Assembly (NCBI GenBank): GCA_934045075.1
Contig: OW203722.1
Coordinates: 398,501-462,500 of the forward strand
Direction of reading: 5' to 3'
DNA: 64,000 nt
Source: Yponomeuta sedellus
Taxonomy: Eukaryota > Arthropoda > Insecta > Lepidoptera > Yponomeutidae
The position numbers and the translations under genes are program-made. This document shows positions 20,520-31,378 of the stretch, in pieces (position 1 is the first letter of the stretch; each line of letters starts with the position of its first letter). The notes beneath the pieces are model-generated. The model did not search any database. It saw only the letters and a program-made list of their open reading frames with translations, and was not told where the DNA came from.

Positions 20520-22873
20520 ATGATGTTTTAAGATTAAGTAGCTTATATATATATATGATGCAAAATATTCCTTTTTCTTTTCATTATCGTTGGCTTTATG
20601 CCACAATTTGATGTTCGTGAAATGGAAAGGTTTGAGATTGACGATGGGGGTGTGATTGAGATACGTTTATATGCTTTTGTATAGATTTTGGATGCGTACA
20701 CGAATGAAACTAAATATTTTATTCGCGTATGGATCGATTAATCTAATTGCTACTTGTTATCATGTTAATTCGACTAGCGTTCCATAGCCTCTTTTAGTTT
20801 CCAACTAAATTACTTAATTTTAAAGCAGAAACTGCAGTTCGTTAGACACATTTTAATCTGTTAAAGTTACACGGTTCAGTTGTTAATTAGGTAGAGGTAT
20901 GTCAACGGTTTTTTATTCGGGGGGTTGTATGTAACTATATTTTACGCCACACTTAGTTACGTTCATTGGGAAGCTAGGGCAAATAATATTTATAATTTAG
21001 TAAACTAATAAACCTATTAGGAAATAAATAAAAAGAACTTTGCTTAATTTTATCAGCTTTATCAGCTAATTTTATTAACCTGGGGTATTTTCGTATGGGG
21101 GTTGCTTAAATATATAAGTATCACAGGATTTTAAATTGACTTTCCTTAGGAGAATATTGTCTGTTTAATATTTAAACTTGCTTTGGTTATAAATTAATTA
21201 ATTTGATTTATTTTTTGAACTAATAATTTGGTTTACTTATTTTATGCTGGTTTGATAATTATCTTTCCTTTTTCAAGATATTCATTCATTTGGCGGAAAC
21301 TATTCTTTCATTTGGGGGGTTGTAGTAAAAAGAAATATAAATAACAAAGTTTTCTTGGCGGGGGGTTGCTCTTATAGTAGGTATTATTAAGTCTAGTTTT
21401 GCGTAATTCGGTAGGTTTCGTAATTCAGCGGTTGCGTTAATAAAGTCTGTAATTATTTTAATTACGAGTATAAGCAGGTATTCAGAGCTGTGAGTTGTTC
21501 AATTAAGAAAAAAAAATTGGTATTTTAAATAACATTCGGATAGTTCGTTATTTCATACTTTTCTTAATAAATTATTTTATAAAAAAAAATCCGCTTTTTG
21601 TTTGATTTTTGGTAATCCGCGTATAGTAAACAATAAATAAAAATATAAAAAAGTCATGTTTTGTTTTAATAATCCGCGTACAGTAAACGATAAAAGTAGA
21701 TAATTGAACATTCTTAAACTGCACTATTATTATTTATTTTCTTATTACTTGCGTTTACCCGAATATCTTTGTTAATAAAAACCGAATGCGGAATAATCTA
21801 ATCGGGTTATAATTTGATTATTTAATTTTCGTCGTTGACTGTACATTTAAAACCCAGGTAATTAAAAAGGTTTTGAAAGGTATTCTGGTAATGAAATTTT
21901 GAGGTATTGTGTACGGTAATCAAGGTAATTCAAGGTATTGTGTAAGGTAATAAAAAAAAAAAAACAATCTTGCGTCTCATAACGTCTATCAATAGATATA
22001 TTTGCGGTCGTGGGCTTTGTTTAAATAAATTTGTTTATTTTATGCCGCGGTAATAAAAAATGTATTTGTCTGCGAAGAGTTGATTCGCTTAATTCTCAGG
22101 CTTCATATATCAGTATGAAAACAAGTAAGAGTATGTTTGGGTATAATCCAATGGATGAGGAAGGAATTAGTTGGTTTATAAAGAAAGATAATGAAAGAGG
22201 GGCTTGAATGGAAGTTCTAGAGTTCGGTGAATCGGTCTAACGCAGATAACTTGTTTTATTATGTTTCTGAATACAGCACACACCTCAATCGGATACAAAT
22301 ACATCTTTTGGTTTTCATTTTAAAGTAATTTAAATTGTATTTGTATCCCGGACTCCACAAGAAGCTAAGAACTAGTTTCGGCAACTACACAAGCTCCAGA
22401 AGCGAAGATGTTGTCGATTGGGGATTTTAATTGATGAATATCGTTTGTTTGATAGCTTTCGGTAGTGATCTCACAGCTGATTGTTATTTGAGGCTATTGT
22501 AAGAGTCGGTTCTATTACCGGTGCACGCTTGCTCTTGGGGAGGCCTCCCCTTTGGAGTTTAATGCGAGTGTATCTGGTAGTTAGTAGTCGGTGCCTTCGG
22601 GCTGTCCTGCCTCACAACCAGGATCTCTTTATCAAGGTCTTAAATGATAGGCTGGGTTAAAAGCTGCTAAGCGATCCGAATAAAACGGTGTCGATTGAAA
22701 TTTCACGTAGTCAATTATCCGAAGAGTCTGGTTGAAAAACAAAACTCATTCATTCCGTCACATTTGGAAAATAGTGAAACAAGAAGGTAATTAGTAATTT
22801 TTAAAGCAAAATACTCTCGTGATCACTTATGTTTTATTGAAAATTTGATAACGTCAGGTCTTATCCAAATTTT

Positions 22874-22883
22874 GGGGGTTGAT
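22874..22883 (+). promoter_or_regulatory. polypurine-tract candidate
   Basis: GGGGGTTGAT abuts the 3' LTR at 22884. G5-6TTG also occurs at 20919, 21097, 21314 and 21360 inside the internal region. As a purine tract it is short and broken by TT. Confidence 0.4.
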
Positions 22884-25790
22884 TGTAACGGACCAAGGTC
22901 CATAAAAGTGCTCACGATCGTTAATATAAATTTGAATTGTGTTCTGTGCGAGTTTGGTTCGAGATAGGTTACGTAGTAAAATCGCGGAAACACTATTTAA
23001 CGAGATTGATTAGGTAGGTAGGCACTTTAGTCGTTAGAAGGTCCTTATCATTCAAGTTAGGCATTACAATAAATCTATAAATACAACAAATAAGTTTCGT
23101 AGCGGGGACGCTTTCTGGGGATTTGTTGAGGTTTGTTTGTGTACTAATCGACATTTCCGTTATTAGTCATAAAAAGAAAAGAAAAACATTCCGCTTGCTG
23201 AGTGAGGCTGGGTTCGATCCCGCGGCCTTCCGGTGGAGATCGGCGTCTGTCGCCGCTGGGCCAATTTGCATTTAAACAAAACAAAATTATGCAATAGGAT
23301 TCTTTATGTAGTAGTCTATTCGAAGACTGAAATACAGCTAGACATTATTTTGTTTTCTAAAAGGGTTTGTTATACCTAGATTAAATTGTGCAACAAGAAA
23401 TTAGGGATGACTAAATAAATAATGGAATAAAATAATAAGTTACAACGACATCTGCAGTGGACGAACGCACAACTAATAGACTATCGATTGGAAAAAACTC
23501 TTCCGCTACCTATCACTTGTGACACGGCATTTCATCCTAACAGATAGATGGCGCTATCGGCGGCTGGGAAGTAGATTCCCTTTAACTGCTTTCAAATCAA
23601 ATGTTAATTGCTATCACTATTAAAATAGTAGATTATAAGAACAAATTTCAATATCTTTCTTGTTTTTGCACGCGCTTGTAGATTTTATAAGCATTTATTT
23701 ACCTAGTAGTAAAGTAGGTAAAATTCCGTGTTGAGGTAATGTTATGGTTATCAAAGTATACTGAGTTATTCACAGCGATTTTATGTTAGTGATTTGAAGA
23801 CAGAAAACCATATACTAAAGATATAAATAAGAATAATCTCTAAAACATTCAATTTAGCCCCTACCTAGGAGAGAATAGAATCACAAAACGATAATTAATG
23901 CTACGTTTAAACTCTGTAGTATGTCGATAATACATATTGTTATGAAGGGAAACTAATTTATAACACACCGATGTAATATCAGAGACTTGGTAAAAGTATT
24001 ATATTCACTTAAACAATAAAAATTACTAAAACTTATAATCAATCAAATAACTACTAACTCCATCTAGGTGAGAATAGGTTCACTAAACTTTCTTTAATCC
24101 TACTTTCAATTTCTTTAAAAAGCTTTTAATATGTCTTGTCATGAAAGAAAACTAATGTATAACGCACCGATGTAATATTAGAGACTTTGTAAAAGTAATA
24201 TATTCACTTAAACAATTAATTTAATAAAACTCAATAGATCAAAATAACTACTAGCTCCATCTAGCCGAGACTGAGATCACTAAATGTTCTTTACGGCTCC
24301 ATTCAGAGGTTATTAATGTGTCTTGTGAAAGGAAACTAATTTAGAACATATTGATGTAATATTACAAGTCTGTATAAAAAAATTGTCTATTCACAAAAAC
24401 AAAATAAATAAAGCTCATAATTAATCAATCAAAGAACATCTACTTTCTTTTGAGAATGGATATTAGCCTATCTAGGCTAGTGATGGGGTTGAATGATTTA
24501 AACAAAAGAAAAGGAACTCGAATGATTCCCTTCATATCCCTTTTAATATCTAGATCACCTAAACGTAATCTCGTATGATAAATCAATCATAAACTTAATG
24601 TCTATAAAAGAACGTGAGAGTAGGTGTACCACATGGTCTCATTCCGTTCCGCGTTAGTAACCGGCGGCGCCGTCTGCCGAGACACGTACCTACCTACAGT
24701 TAGGCGAGTGACGCACGTATAAGGTAGGTATTAATAGTGCGGAGATCGGACGGTACGCGGGTTCGATTCCGTTCAACTTTTTTTAAAAACAACCATGCAC
24801 GTCGCTTGGGACAGTATGGGACTAATGTTGTAATGTATGTTTCTGTTGTATAACAGTTATTATTCTTAATATAATTTGTCCAAGGTAGTAATTTCTATTT
24901 TGATTGTTTATTGATTTTCTTTCATGGTTATATGCCTTCGATAGTCTTGTCACGTTATTTATTTCAATAAAATCAAAATTTCAAAGTATATTAACTTAAT
25001 ACCATAATATTTGCGAATGGTGTAATTATTTATAATTGTTGCTAGAGGGATAGCTAAAGGTGTTACTCGTAAATTGGAATGAAACATGACACGTAATATA
25101 TTTAGTCACGAACTGCTAAGAGCTATTTATTCAATGTTCGGGAAAGGAATTGAATCATTCATCACTTTTGAAATGTAGCATTTAGGGCATCCCTAATAAT
25201 TAAATATTGTTGAACGCAGCTTCTTCTCGTATTCATACAGGGTTGCGTGTGTGAGTTTAGAGTATTGCTGTATTGGTGGATTGTAGTTCTCCGATTAGCC
25301 GATTCCGGTTTGGGCGCCACTAGTTGCCGCGGCGCCTACTAAAATGATTATAACGTTTCAATTTGCAATTGTAGGCTAAGTAGAGTATTTCTAGGTAAAT
25401 CTGTACTAAATTGAAAGGATGTTTTAACACAGACATTACGCTAAACCTTTATATTAACAGAAGTTAGTTAGTTGTCCGTAAGCATTGTGCCGCAGGTCAG
25501 TGGTGTGTTGGAATAAATTGTTAAGAAGAAATTATTGTAGACAAATCAATTAAACAGGAAATATCGAGATAAATAAATAGAAAATAAATAATGTATTACA
25601 TTAAGACACAGGAAATTAATTTACAAAATATCAAAACATTAAAGTTCTGAAACGAGATGGAGGTGGATTTCGGCTGGCCAATCGGGTGTCATTAGGTTTC
25701 ATGATGGGTTAGACAAAGCGGAATTGGGAGCGGAGCCATTTTGGACGCGCGGGGTTGTTTCGCGAGGATATAAAAAGGCCGAGGCGCCAA

Positions 25791-26050
25791 CCTGAGGTTG
25801 AGGCTGACGCCCTTTAAAAGGGCGAAATCTAGCACGTCGGGGGAGTGCGCTGGGTTGTCAGGGTAGTGCGTTGGAGAAAACGGACATAGGACGTCTAATT
25901 CCAACGATTCGGTTATACCGAGAAGGGCAATGCCACCAGAGTTCGTCTGTAGGCAGGTCCAATCCGTGTGTTTCGAGTTGAAATCCCCGAACATCACGGT
26001 ATGGGGGCCTAGAGCGAGGATGGCTTCGAACGCGTCCCCCTCAGCCCTGT
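25791..26050 (-). pseudogene. Jockey endonuclease fragment (inverted piece)
   Basis: The minus-strand frame reads 'AILALGPHTVMFGDFNSKH' and then 'DVLDFALLKG'. These are the GDFN and 'PDVLDFAL' segments of the apurinic-like endonuclease that opens the target DNA. Only about 85 residues of the domain are present, and the frame runs on into LTR sequence below 25791. The junction with the plus-oriented piece is within about 26035-26055. Confidence 0.8.
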
Positions 26051-26415
26051 ACGGACTGCAGAGGGTACAGAACATTTTTATTCGTAGGGCACTGAACGCT
26101 CACTGGTGCGTCAGGAACGCAGACCTACATCGGGACATGGAAATCCCAACCATGCAGCAATTTATTAGGTCCCTCTCAGAGACGTTCTTCAGCACTGCTG
26201 AAGAACATCCCAACCCCCTGATCCGCGAAGCAGCGGCTTACTCTCCGCCCACGACGGACCCACGTTACCTGGTGCGCAGGCCCAGGAACGTACTCGTTGA
26301 CCCGCCCGACAAATTGTCGTCTGACCTGAACCACCTCTTAGAGGCTCGGTCTCAGTCAGACGCGCCCCCCTCCTCTGCCAGTGTCCCCCCTAGGGGGGGC
26401 ACTGCTCTTTCATAG
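26050..26415 (+). pseudogene. Jockey ORF2 C-terminal fragment
   Basis: The frame reads 'LYGLQRVQNIFIRRALNAHW', 'RNADLHRDMEIPTMQQFI' and 'HPNPLI', matching the pattern of the region after the RT domain in Jockey ORF2. The stop is at 26413-26415. A 260-bp 3' UTR and an 18-nt A-run follow. The catalytic RT is missing. Confidence 0.8.
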
Positions 26416-29400
26416 CAGTTTTGTAATATAAACTCTTCTAAGCGGACGCTCCGCTAGGGAGCTCCGCTGTGCGCCCTCCTCGGCCTCGAGGGGGGTCGCT
26501 CCCGATGTGGGTTTAGGGGTCTCTAGGACCAAAACCAGTCCCAAGGTGGTGTTTAGTGGGTAGGCGCACTTCTTGTGAGTCCCACATTGGCAGCACGGCC
26601 GGGTCCGTGCTGTTATGCATGAGCATTCACCACCTCCCTCCCCTGTGTCCTCCGGAGGGTGCCCTTTATAGGGTTAAAAAAAAAAAAAAAAAACGGCGCG
26701 CACGCATTCTGGACCAGGAAATTCAATAGTACGTACACCTATTCCGCTCGTAGGAAAATTCGCCATTTTGTGTGAATTTATTAGAACTGGGGAGTTTCGA
26801 TTGCATTTAAATTCGGTGATAGGAAAGTGGCTTTGGATTTGTGACCTAGCATCATCTGTGGGCATTGCGTTCTAGTGTATCAGCCCTGGTGTGAAGTCTC
26901 AGGTTTAGAGGTACTTTCGGAGCTAGGGAATTAGATTTGAAAGTAAAAAGTGTAAATGTTAGGAACGGTTTTGGTGAGTATTCCGTACAATTAGCTAGAA
27001 GGTTTCCGCGTAAAATATGGTTTTCAGCATTTGTGATTAGTGTAGCTTCCGCGAAATAAATTGTGAACTAACCCTTTTTCTCCACAGTACAGCGTTTTTG
27101 GGGAAATAAATGTGTGCAAAACAAAACTCTCGGTGGCAAGGGCATGTTAGGGATAGGCCGTGTGGCTAGCCTTTGTCGAATACCTACTCGACTCGATGTA
27201 GGCACACGAGGTTATCAATGACATGTCTGCGCCATAGCTTTCAGAGGTTTGCATCATATTTAATTCCGCATACAAACGTGTGAATTTAGAGCGAATTCAC
27301 TTGGTAGCCTTATACAGTTGATTTGACAGACTAAATGAGGAATTCCAATATCTAGCTCTGCTTACTATGCTACGGCTGAATCTGAGTCTGCTTTGGTTGA
27401 AAGGTTTAAAGAATCCCTTCACCGGAGGTGTGCCCAATTTAATTTATTTGTAAAACAATTTTCTTATATAATTAGATGTCATAATTAATTACTTAATTGA
27501 GATAATTTCATATTAATTATCTAGCTTGAAAATTGGGTTAAAATGCTTCTTGTGAATGTGGTGTTAGATCTCCTTCCACTAGCATTTGTGGTATAGCAAT
27601 TTTCCCCCTGCTATTTCCCTGCGTGACAGACGATTCCAGCCCTCTGGCACTTTGCACCCATAACCTATCTATGTATTATATTCCGTATATTCTTACCCTG
27701 TAAGTGGTACCGATCCCATAAACCACTTACGCATACACACCCTAGGCTACACACTCTGGCCGGCCAGAAAGTCTGAAAGCTAACTGCGTCAAGTCAAGTC
27801 AGTCCTTAGCACGAGTTAGTGCATTAAATAGAATTTAATGACTTGAAACAGTTAGGTTTTCCGGAGTTAGGGAGGATAGCGATAGGTAATAGCTGTGACT
27901 AGGGAAACACCATAGGCACTCACACATACACACGATTAAATATAAATGGGGTTTGCTTTGCTGAAACAATTTGTTTGGTGGTTAAATTCTTTAGCTTACT
28001 GGGCTGGGAATGTTAGGTAGGCTCCCCTTTTTCTTCCAGGGTATCCAGAGTTGAATGATGAGAGTAAGTATTTCCCCAGCTCCCCACATATGCGGTCATT
28101 ATTCGTCTGTTAGGATCATTTTAAATTGACAAATAAGTGAATTGGTGTCTCCTCAATGTTTCCTATTGAAGCTATTAAATCAAGTAGATAAAAGCGTTAC
28201 GTTTAATGTCTCGATTCAATTAGGGTAAGGTAGGTAAATCTGTCTAAACCCGTTAGAAAATTATAGCATTTTAATTCTGATTTGGTACCTACTAAACGTA
28301 TTGTTTACAACTTCTGTCAATATTTAATATTAATGATTGTTAGATAACACTAGGTGTGAGGTTCTGTGCATATTAACCTAACAATGACATTTCCATCGAA
28401 CTAAGGAATAGGTTTAGAGCGATGCGGTACCTTTATAATAGCTGTCTAACTCGTGACCTTCGGGTCATTCAACTCTTGCGTTTATGTAGGTAGGTGCGTA
28501 CTTTTCTCGACCGTAGTTATGTAGGTATGTTACGTTTGTAATAGATCATATAGGTACTTACTACTGAATGAGAACACATAGGCGGCATATACGCAATATA
28601 GGGTGTACAGTATATAGGGTGGTAAATTACGGTTTATATTATGTTACATTTGTTAGTAGATTATAATTATACTATATAGGAACGCATAGTCCGAATATAG
28701 TCGCGATATAGGGTGTCGAATATATAGGGTTATCAAATTACGGATTATGATAGGCAATGAAAGGACGTTATGGGACGTTAGTGAGTAGTTAGAAGCCACT
28801 ATAGGCTTTTAATAGTAAAGCTTATATTTGTAGTAGGTATATTGGCTTAATTCTTGGCATTATTTCATGGTTGCGTGGGTTCGGCTGAGATGTTTCAGTT
28901 TGGTCAGCTTCGATGAAGTTGTTCCAAAGTACTTTGTGCATTGGTCTACCTACCTCACTCACACTCTTCTGCCAATGCATTGTACTACTGAACATCCCTT
29001 TGCCGTTTCTTACGTTAATTGTGTGTAATGACCTGGGTCTTAAGACTTTTATACCTATTTATGCTTGTTGTGCGTTTATTATATTTATTTCCTTCTGATG
29101 ACTTGTGCTTTAGTATCATTCATAGTTGCGTTGGTTTGGCCAGATTGTTTCAGTGTTGGTAGGCTTCGATGAAGTCTTTCCCAACGTACTTTGTGCATTT
29201 GGTTTCCTACCTCTCTCTCTCTCACTCTTCTGCCAATGCATTGTACTGCTGGACGTCTCTTTGCCAATTCCTGCGTTAATTGTGTGTGATACTTAAGGCA
29301 TATACGTAGTTAGGTTATTATATTTATTTTGGGAATATGTACAGATTTTATCGTTAGTGTTTTCTTTAGTTGATTGATTTTTCCTATAGTGGCATTTCAT

Positions 29401-30320
29401 GGTTGCGTGAGTTTGGCCAGATTGTTTCAGTGTTGGTAAGCTTCGGTGAAGTCTTTTCCAACGTACTTTGTGCATTTGGTTACCTACCTACCTCTCACTT
29501 TCGTCAACTGCCAATGCATTGTACTGCTGAACGTCGCTTTGCCAATTCTCGCGTAATTATGTATATCTACTTGAGGAATAGACTCGGGATAATGAATCAC
29601 TGTACCTATTCTTATTTCTAGTCTGTCATAGTTTATTATTTATAAGTATATATTAACAGTATAACGTAGTGGTGGCCATACCCCATCCAGGGTAGATATA
29701 ATTAGCTCTATCGACTAGTAGATAACCGAGTATTGTACTCATTTCATATTAATCCATTCTTATCTACCTAGTTGGCTAATAATGTCTGTCTTAACCGGCC
29801 TTTTTGGTAGGGGACGTTATACTATAACACTCACGTGTTTGCTGTATGACATTTGGTTTATTTGGTACTTTTATATTTTATTTATTTAGAAGTAGTTTTG
29901 TAAGAGTTACATATTTCATCCTAGTTTTATTTCTTTCAACTTAATTTCAGCTTAACCTATTATCTATTTAATTTATTCTAAATCATATCTTGCTTTCGCT
30001 TATTTCATTCGCTTGATTGCTGTTTTCATTTATATTTATTTGCTTTAAGCTAAACTTTGGTTTATGTTCATTCCTTTAAATTCTGCTTTTGTATTTGAAC
30101 GGATCTCTTACACACTCTCGTTACTCAATCTCATATCCTAAAAGAGCTTAGGTTACTAATACATTCACAACGAAGGGTTCTCATTAGACTAGACGATCAC
30201 AGTTGGCCATTAGTGTTTTGCATCATAGCTTCTTTTAGCAGGTTAATTATTATTGTACGTATTTTCTTCTTTCTTCTTAAGTGGGTTAAAGTATTTTTTT
30301 ACGCGGGGTGGGGTGTTACA

Positions 30321-30324
30321 ATGT
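30321..30324 (+). repeat. target site duplication ATGT (right)
   Basis: It is identical to 13962-13965. Confidence 0.85.
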
Positions 30325-30829
30325 GCGTGATTACCTTAGTGTGGATTTGCGTATCCACCTATGTGAATCACTCATATTATCAAGGTTGAACTACTGTGAC
30401 GTTGTCTATGGTGGTTGCATTCTTGGTCGTACACAGAGGTTGATACAACGAGTTCAGAACGCTTGCGCTCGTTTCTGTTTCCGCATCCCTCCTCGATCCC
30501 ATGTCAGTCCATACTTGGACGAAGCAAGCCTCTTAAACATGCAGGCGCGTAGGCAGCTGCACTTTGCAACGTTGCTGTTCGGTGTCGTCCGGTGGAAAGC
30601 CCCCGCCTACCTTTACGATAAACGCAATTGGTCAGGACGCGATCAAAGGTATGGGGCGAGGGCTGTCATGCCGGCGTACCGGACCGCAGCGTTTCGAGGA
30701 AGTTTTAGGTTTGCGGCGTCTAAGTGTTGGAATGATCTCCCTCCCCCTCTCCGCAGTGTGACTAGTAGGAATACATTTAAGCGAAAGCTGAAAATGTGCC
30801 TGCTATCCCTGCGGAAAAACCCTCCTTAA
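30321..30829 (+). pseudogene. non-LTR retrotransposon RT, C-terminal part, second half
   Basis: This continues the frame left at 13965. With the insert removed, codons read KVLYN then VRDYLSVDLRIHLCESLI. Recognisable pieces are 'SRLNYCDVVYG', 'QRVQNACARFCF', 'KAPAYLY', and near the end 'CWNDLPPPLRSV' followed by a basic 'FKRKLKMCL'. These are typical of the thumb and C-terminal end of Jockey/CR1-type ORF2. The stop is at 30827-30829. The first residues of the local open frame before VRDYL come from the LTR end and do not belong to it. Confidence 0.85.
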
Positions 30830-31371
30830 CCGAATCCCCCTGCAGTTCGCCTTTTAAGTATATATATATATATATGGTTTTTCTCCTTTATGTTATGTTA
30901 ACTTTAATTACATTAAGCTATTTTAATAATTCCAATATGTACTTTTTTATTGCTACATATTTTTATTATCATATTATGTGCATTATTACTTAGATATTCT
31001 ATATTTAGTATATTTCACAGCATATTCTATTCTATTGACATTGTTTTATAAATATTATTTTTTATGTAAGATCTGTATGTAGGTATATTCTATACGTTAT
31101 GTATAAATTGAAGAATAGGTGCTGACTGAAAATCAGTGTTGCAGGCCCAGCCTGCAGCAAATGCTGAGTCAGCTACCTGTTTGTGGCTGCGGAGATACAA
31201 TGCCCTTCTAAATTGTAAATGTTTGTTTTATATCGTATTTTTTGTTATATAATATTTTTCTTTGTTCTTTCTTTTCTTATTTGTCTGTATTATTTTAATA
31301 TTGTTATGTGTGTTATGTGTATTGTATCTTTGTAGCTTCAAATAAATGTCTCTCTCTCTCTCTCTCTCTCT
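30830..31371 (+). repeat. 3' UTR and (TC)n tail of the outer LINE
   Basis: AT-rich sequence contains 'ctgactgaaaatcagtgttg' at 31123 and ends 'ttcaaataaatgtc' followed by a (tc)n run at 31346-31371. A related 3' UTR lies in reverse at 33360-33560. Confidence 0.65.
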
Positions 31372-31378
31372 CATATAA

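Larger units (their letters stand above)
20501..22883 (+). other. internal region of the giant-LTR element (non-coding)
   Basis: This is 2,383 bp of AT-rich sequence with no frame resembling gag or pol. Visible structure includes a primer-site-like start, five G5-6TTG motifs (see PPT entry), a direct repeat 'aatccgcgta.agtaaac' near 21616 and 21672, 'gtattgtgtacggtaat'-like short repeats at 21890-21950, and a 12-bp inverted repeat (22291-22302 with 22337-22348). Confidence 0.75.
25791..26693 (+). mobile_element. 5'-inverted Jockey-type LINE insertion
   Basis: This segment is absent from the 5' LTR, where 'gaggcgccaa' runs directly into 'cggcgcg'. The 3' part (about 26050-26693) is plus-strand: RT C-terminus, 3' UTR and an A-run at 26676-26693. 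The 5' part (25791 to about 26050) is reversed and encodes endonuclease on the minus strand. An inverted 5' piece joined to a normal 3' piece with poly(A) is the signature of twin priming known for LINE-1. No clear target duplication is visible; it may be hidden in the A-run. Confidence 0.85.
13966..30320 (+). mobile_element. giant-LTR, protein-less LTR retrotransposon
   Basis: This 16,355-bp unit is bounded by TGTAAC...GTTACA and flanked by ATGT duplications. It is built as LTR (13966-20500), internal region (20501-22883) and LTR (22884-30320). Without the 903-bp Jockey insertion it is about 15.45 kb, with LTRs of about 6.53 kb. No gag, protease, RT, integrase or envelope frame is present anywhere in it. 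Its signals read on the plus strand: a TATA box in the LTR, a primer-site-like TGG just after the 5' LTR, and a G-tract before the 3' LTR. The layout is that of a non-autonomous large-LTR element of the LARD kind known from plants. It presumably used enzymes from an autonomous relative not in this window. The plus orientation is inferred from those signals. Confidence 0.85.
22884..30320 (+). repeat. 3' long terminal repeat, interrupted
   Basis: It is the same sequence as 13966-20500 with very few differences, plus a 903-bp insertion at 25791-26693. Its own TATA box lies at 25769-25776, 15 bp upstream of that insertion, and its candidate intron at 26974-27087. Confidence 0.9.

Noticed and set aside
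13966..30320. Simple segmental duplication as an explanation of the 6.5-kb direct repeats
   Set aside because: The unit has TG...CA ends, 4-bp target duplications, and an exactly restored host frame, which a segmental duplication would not produce.
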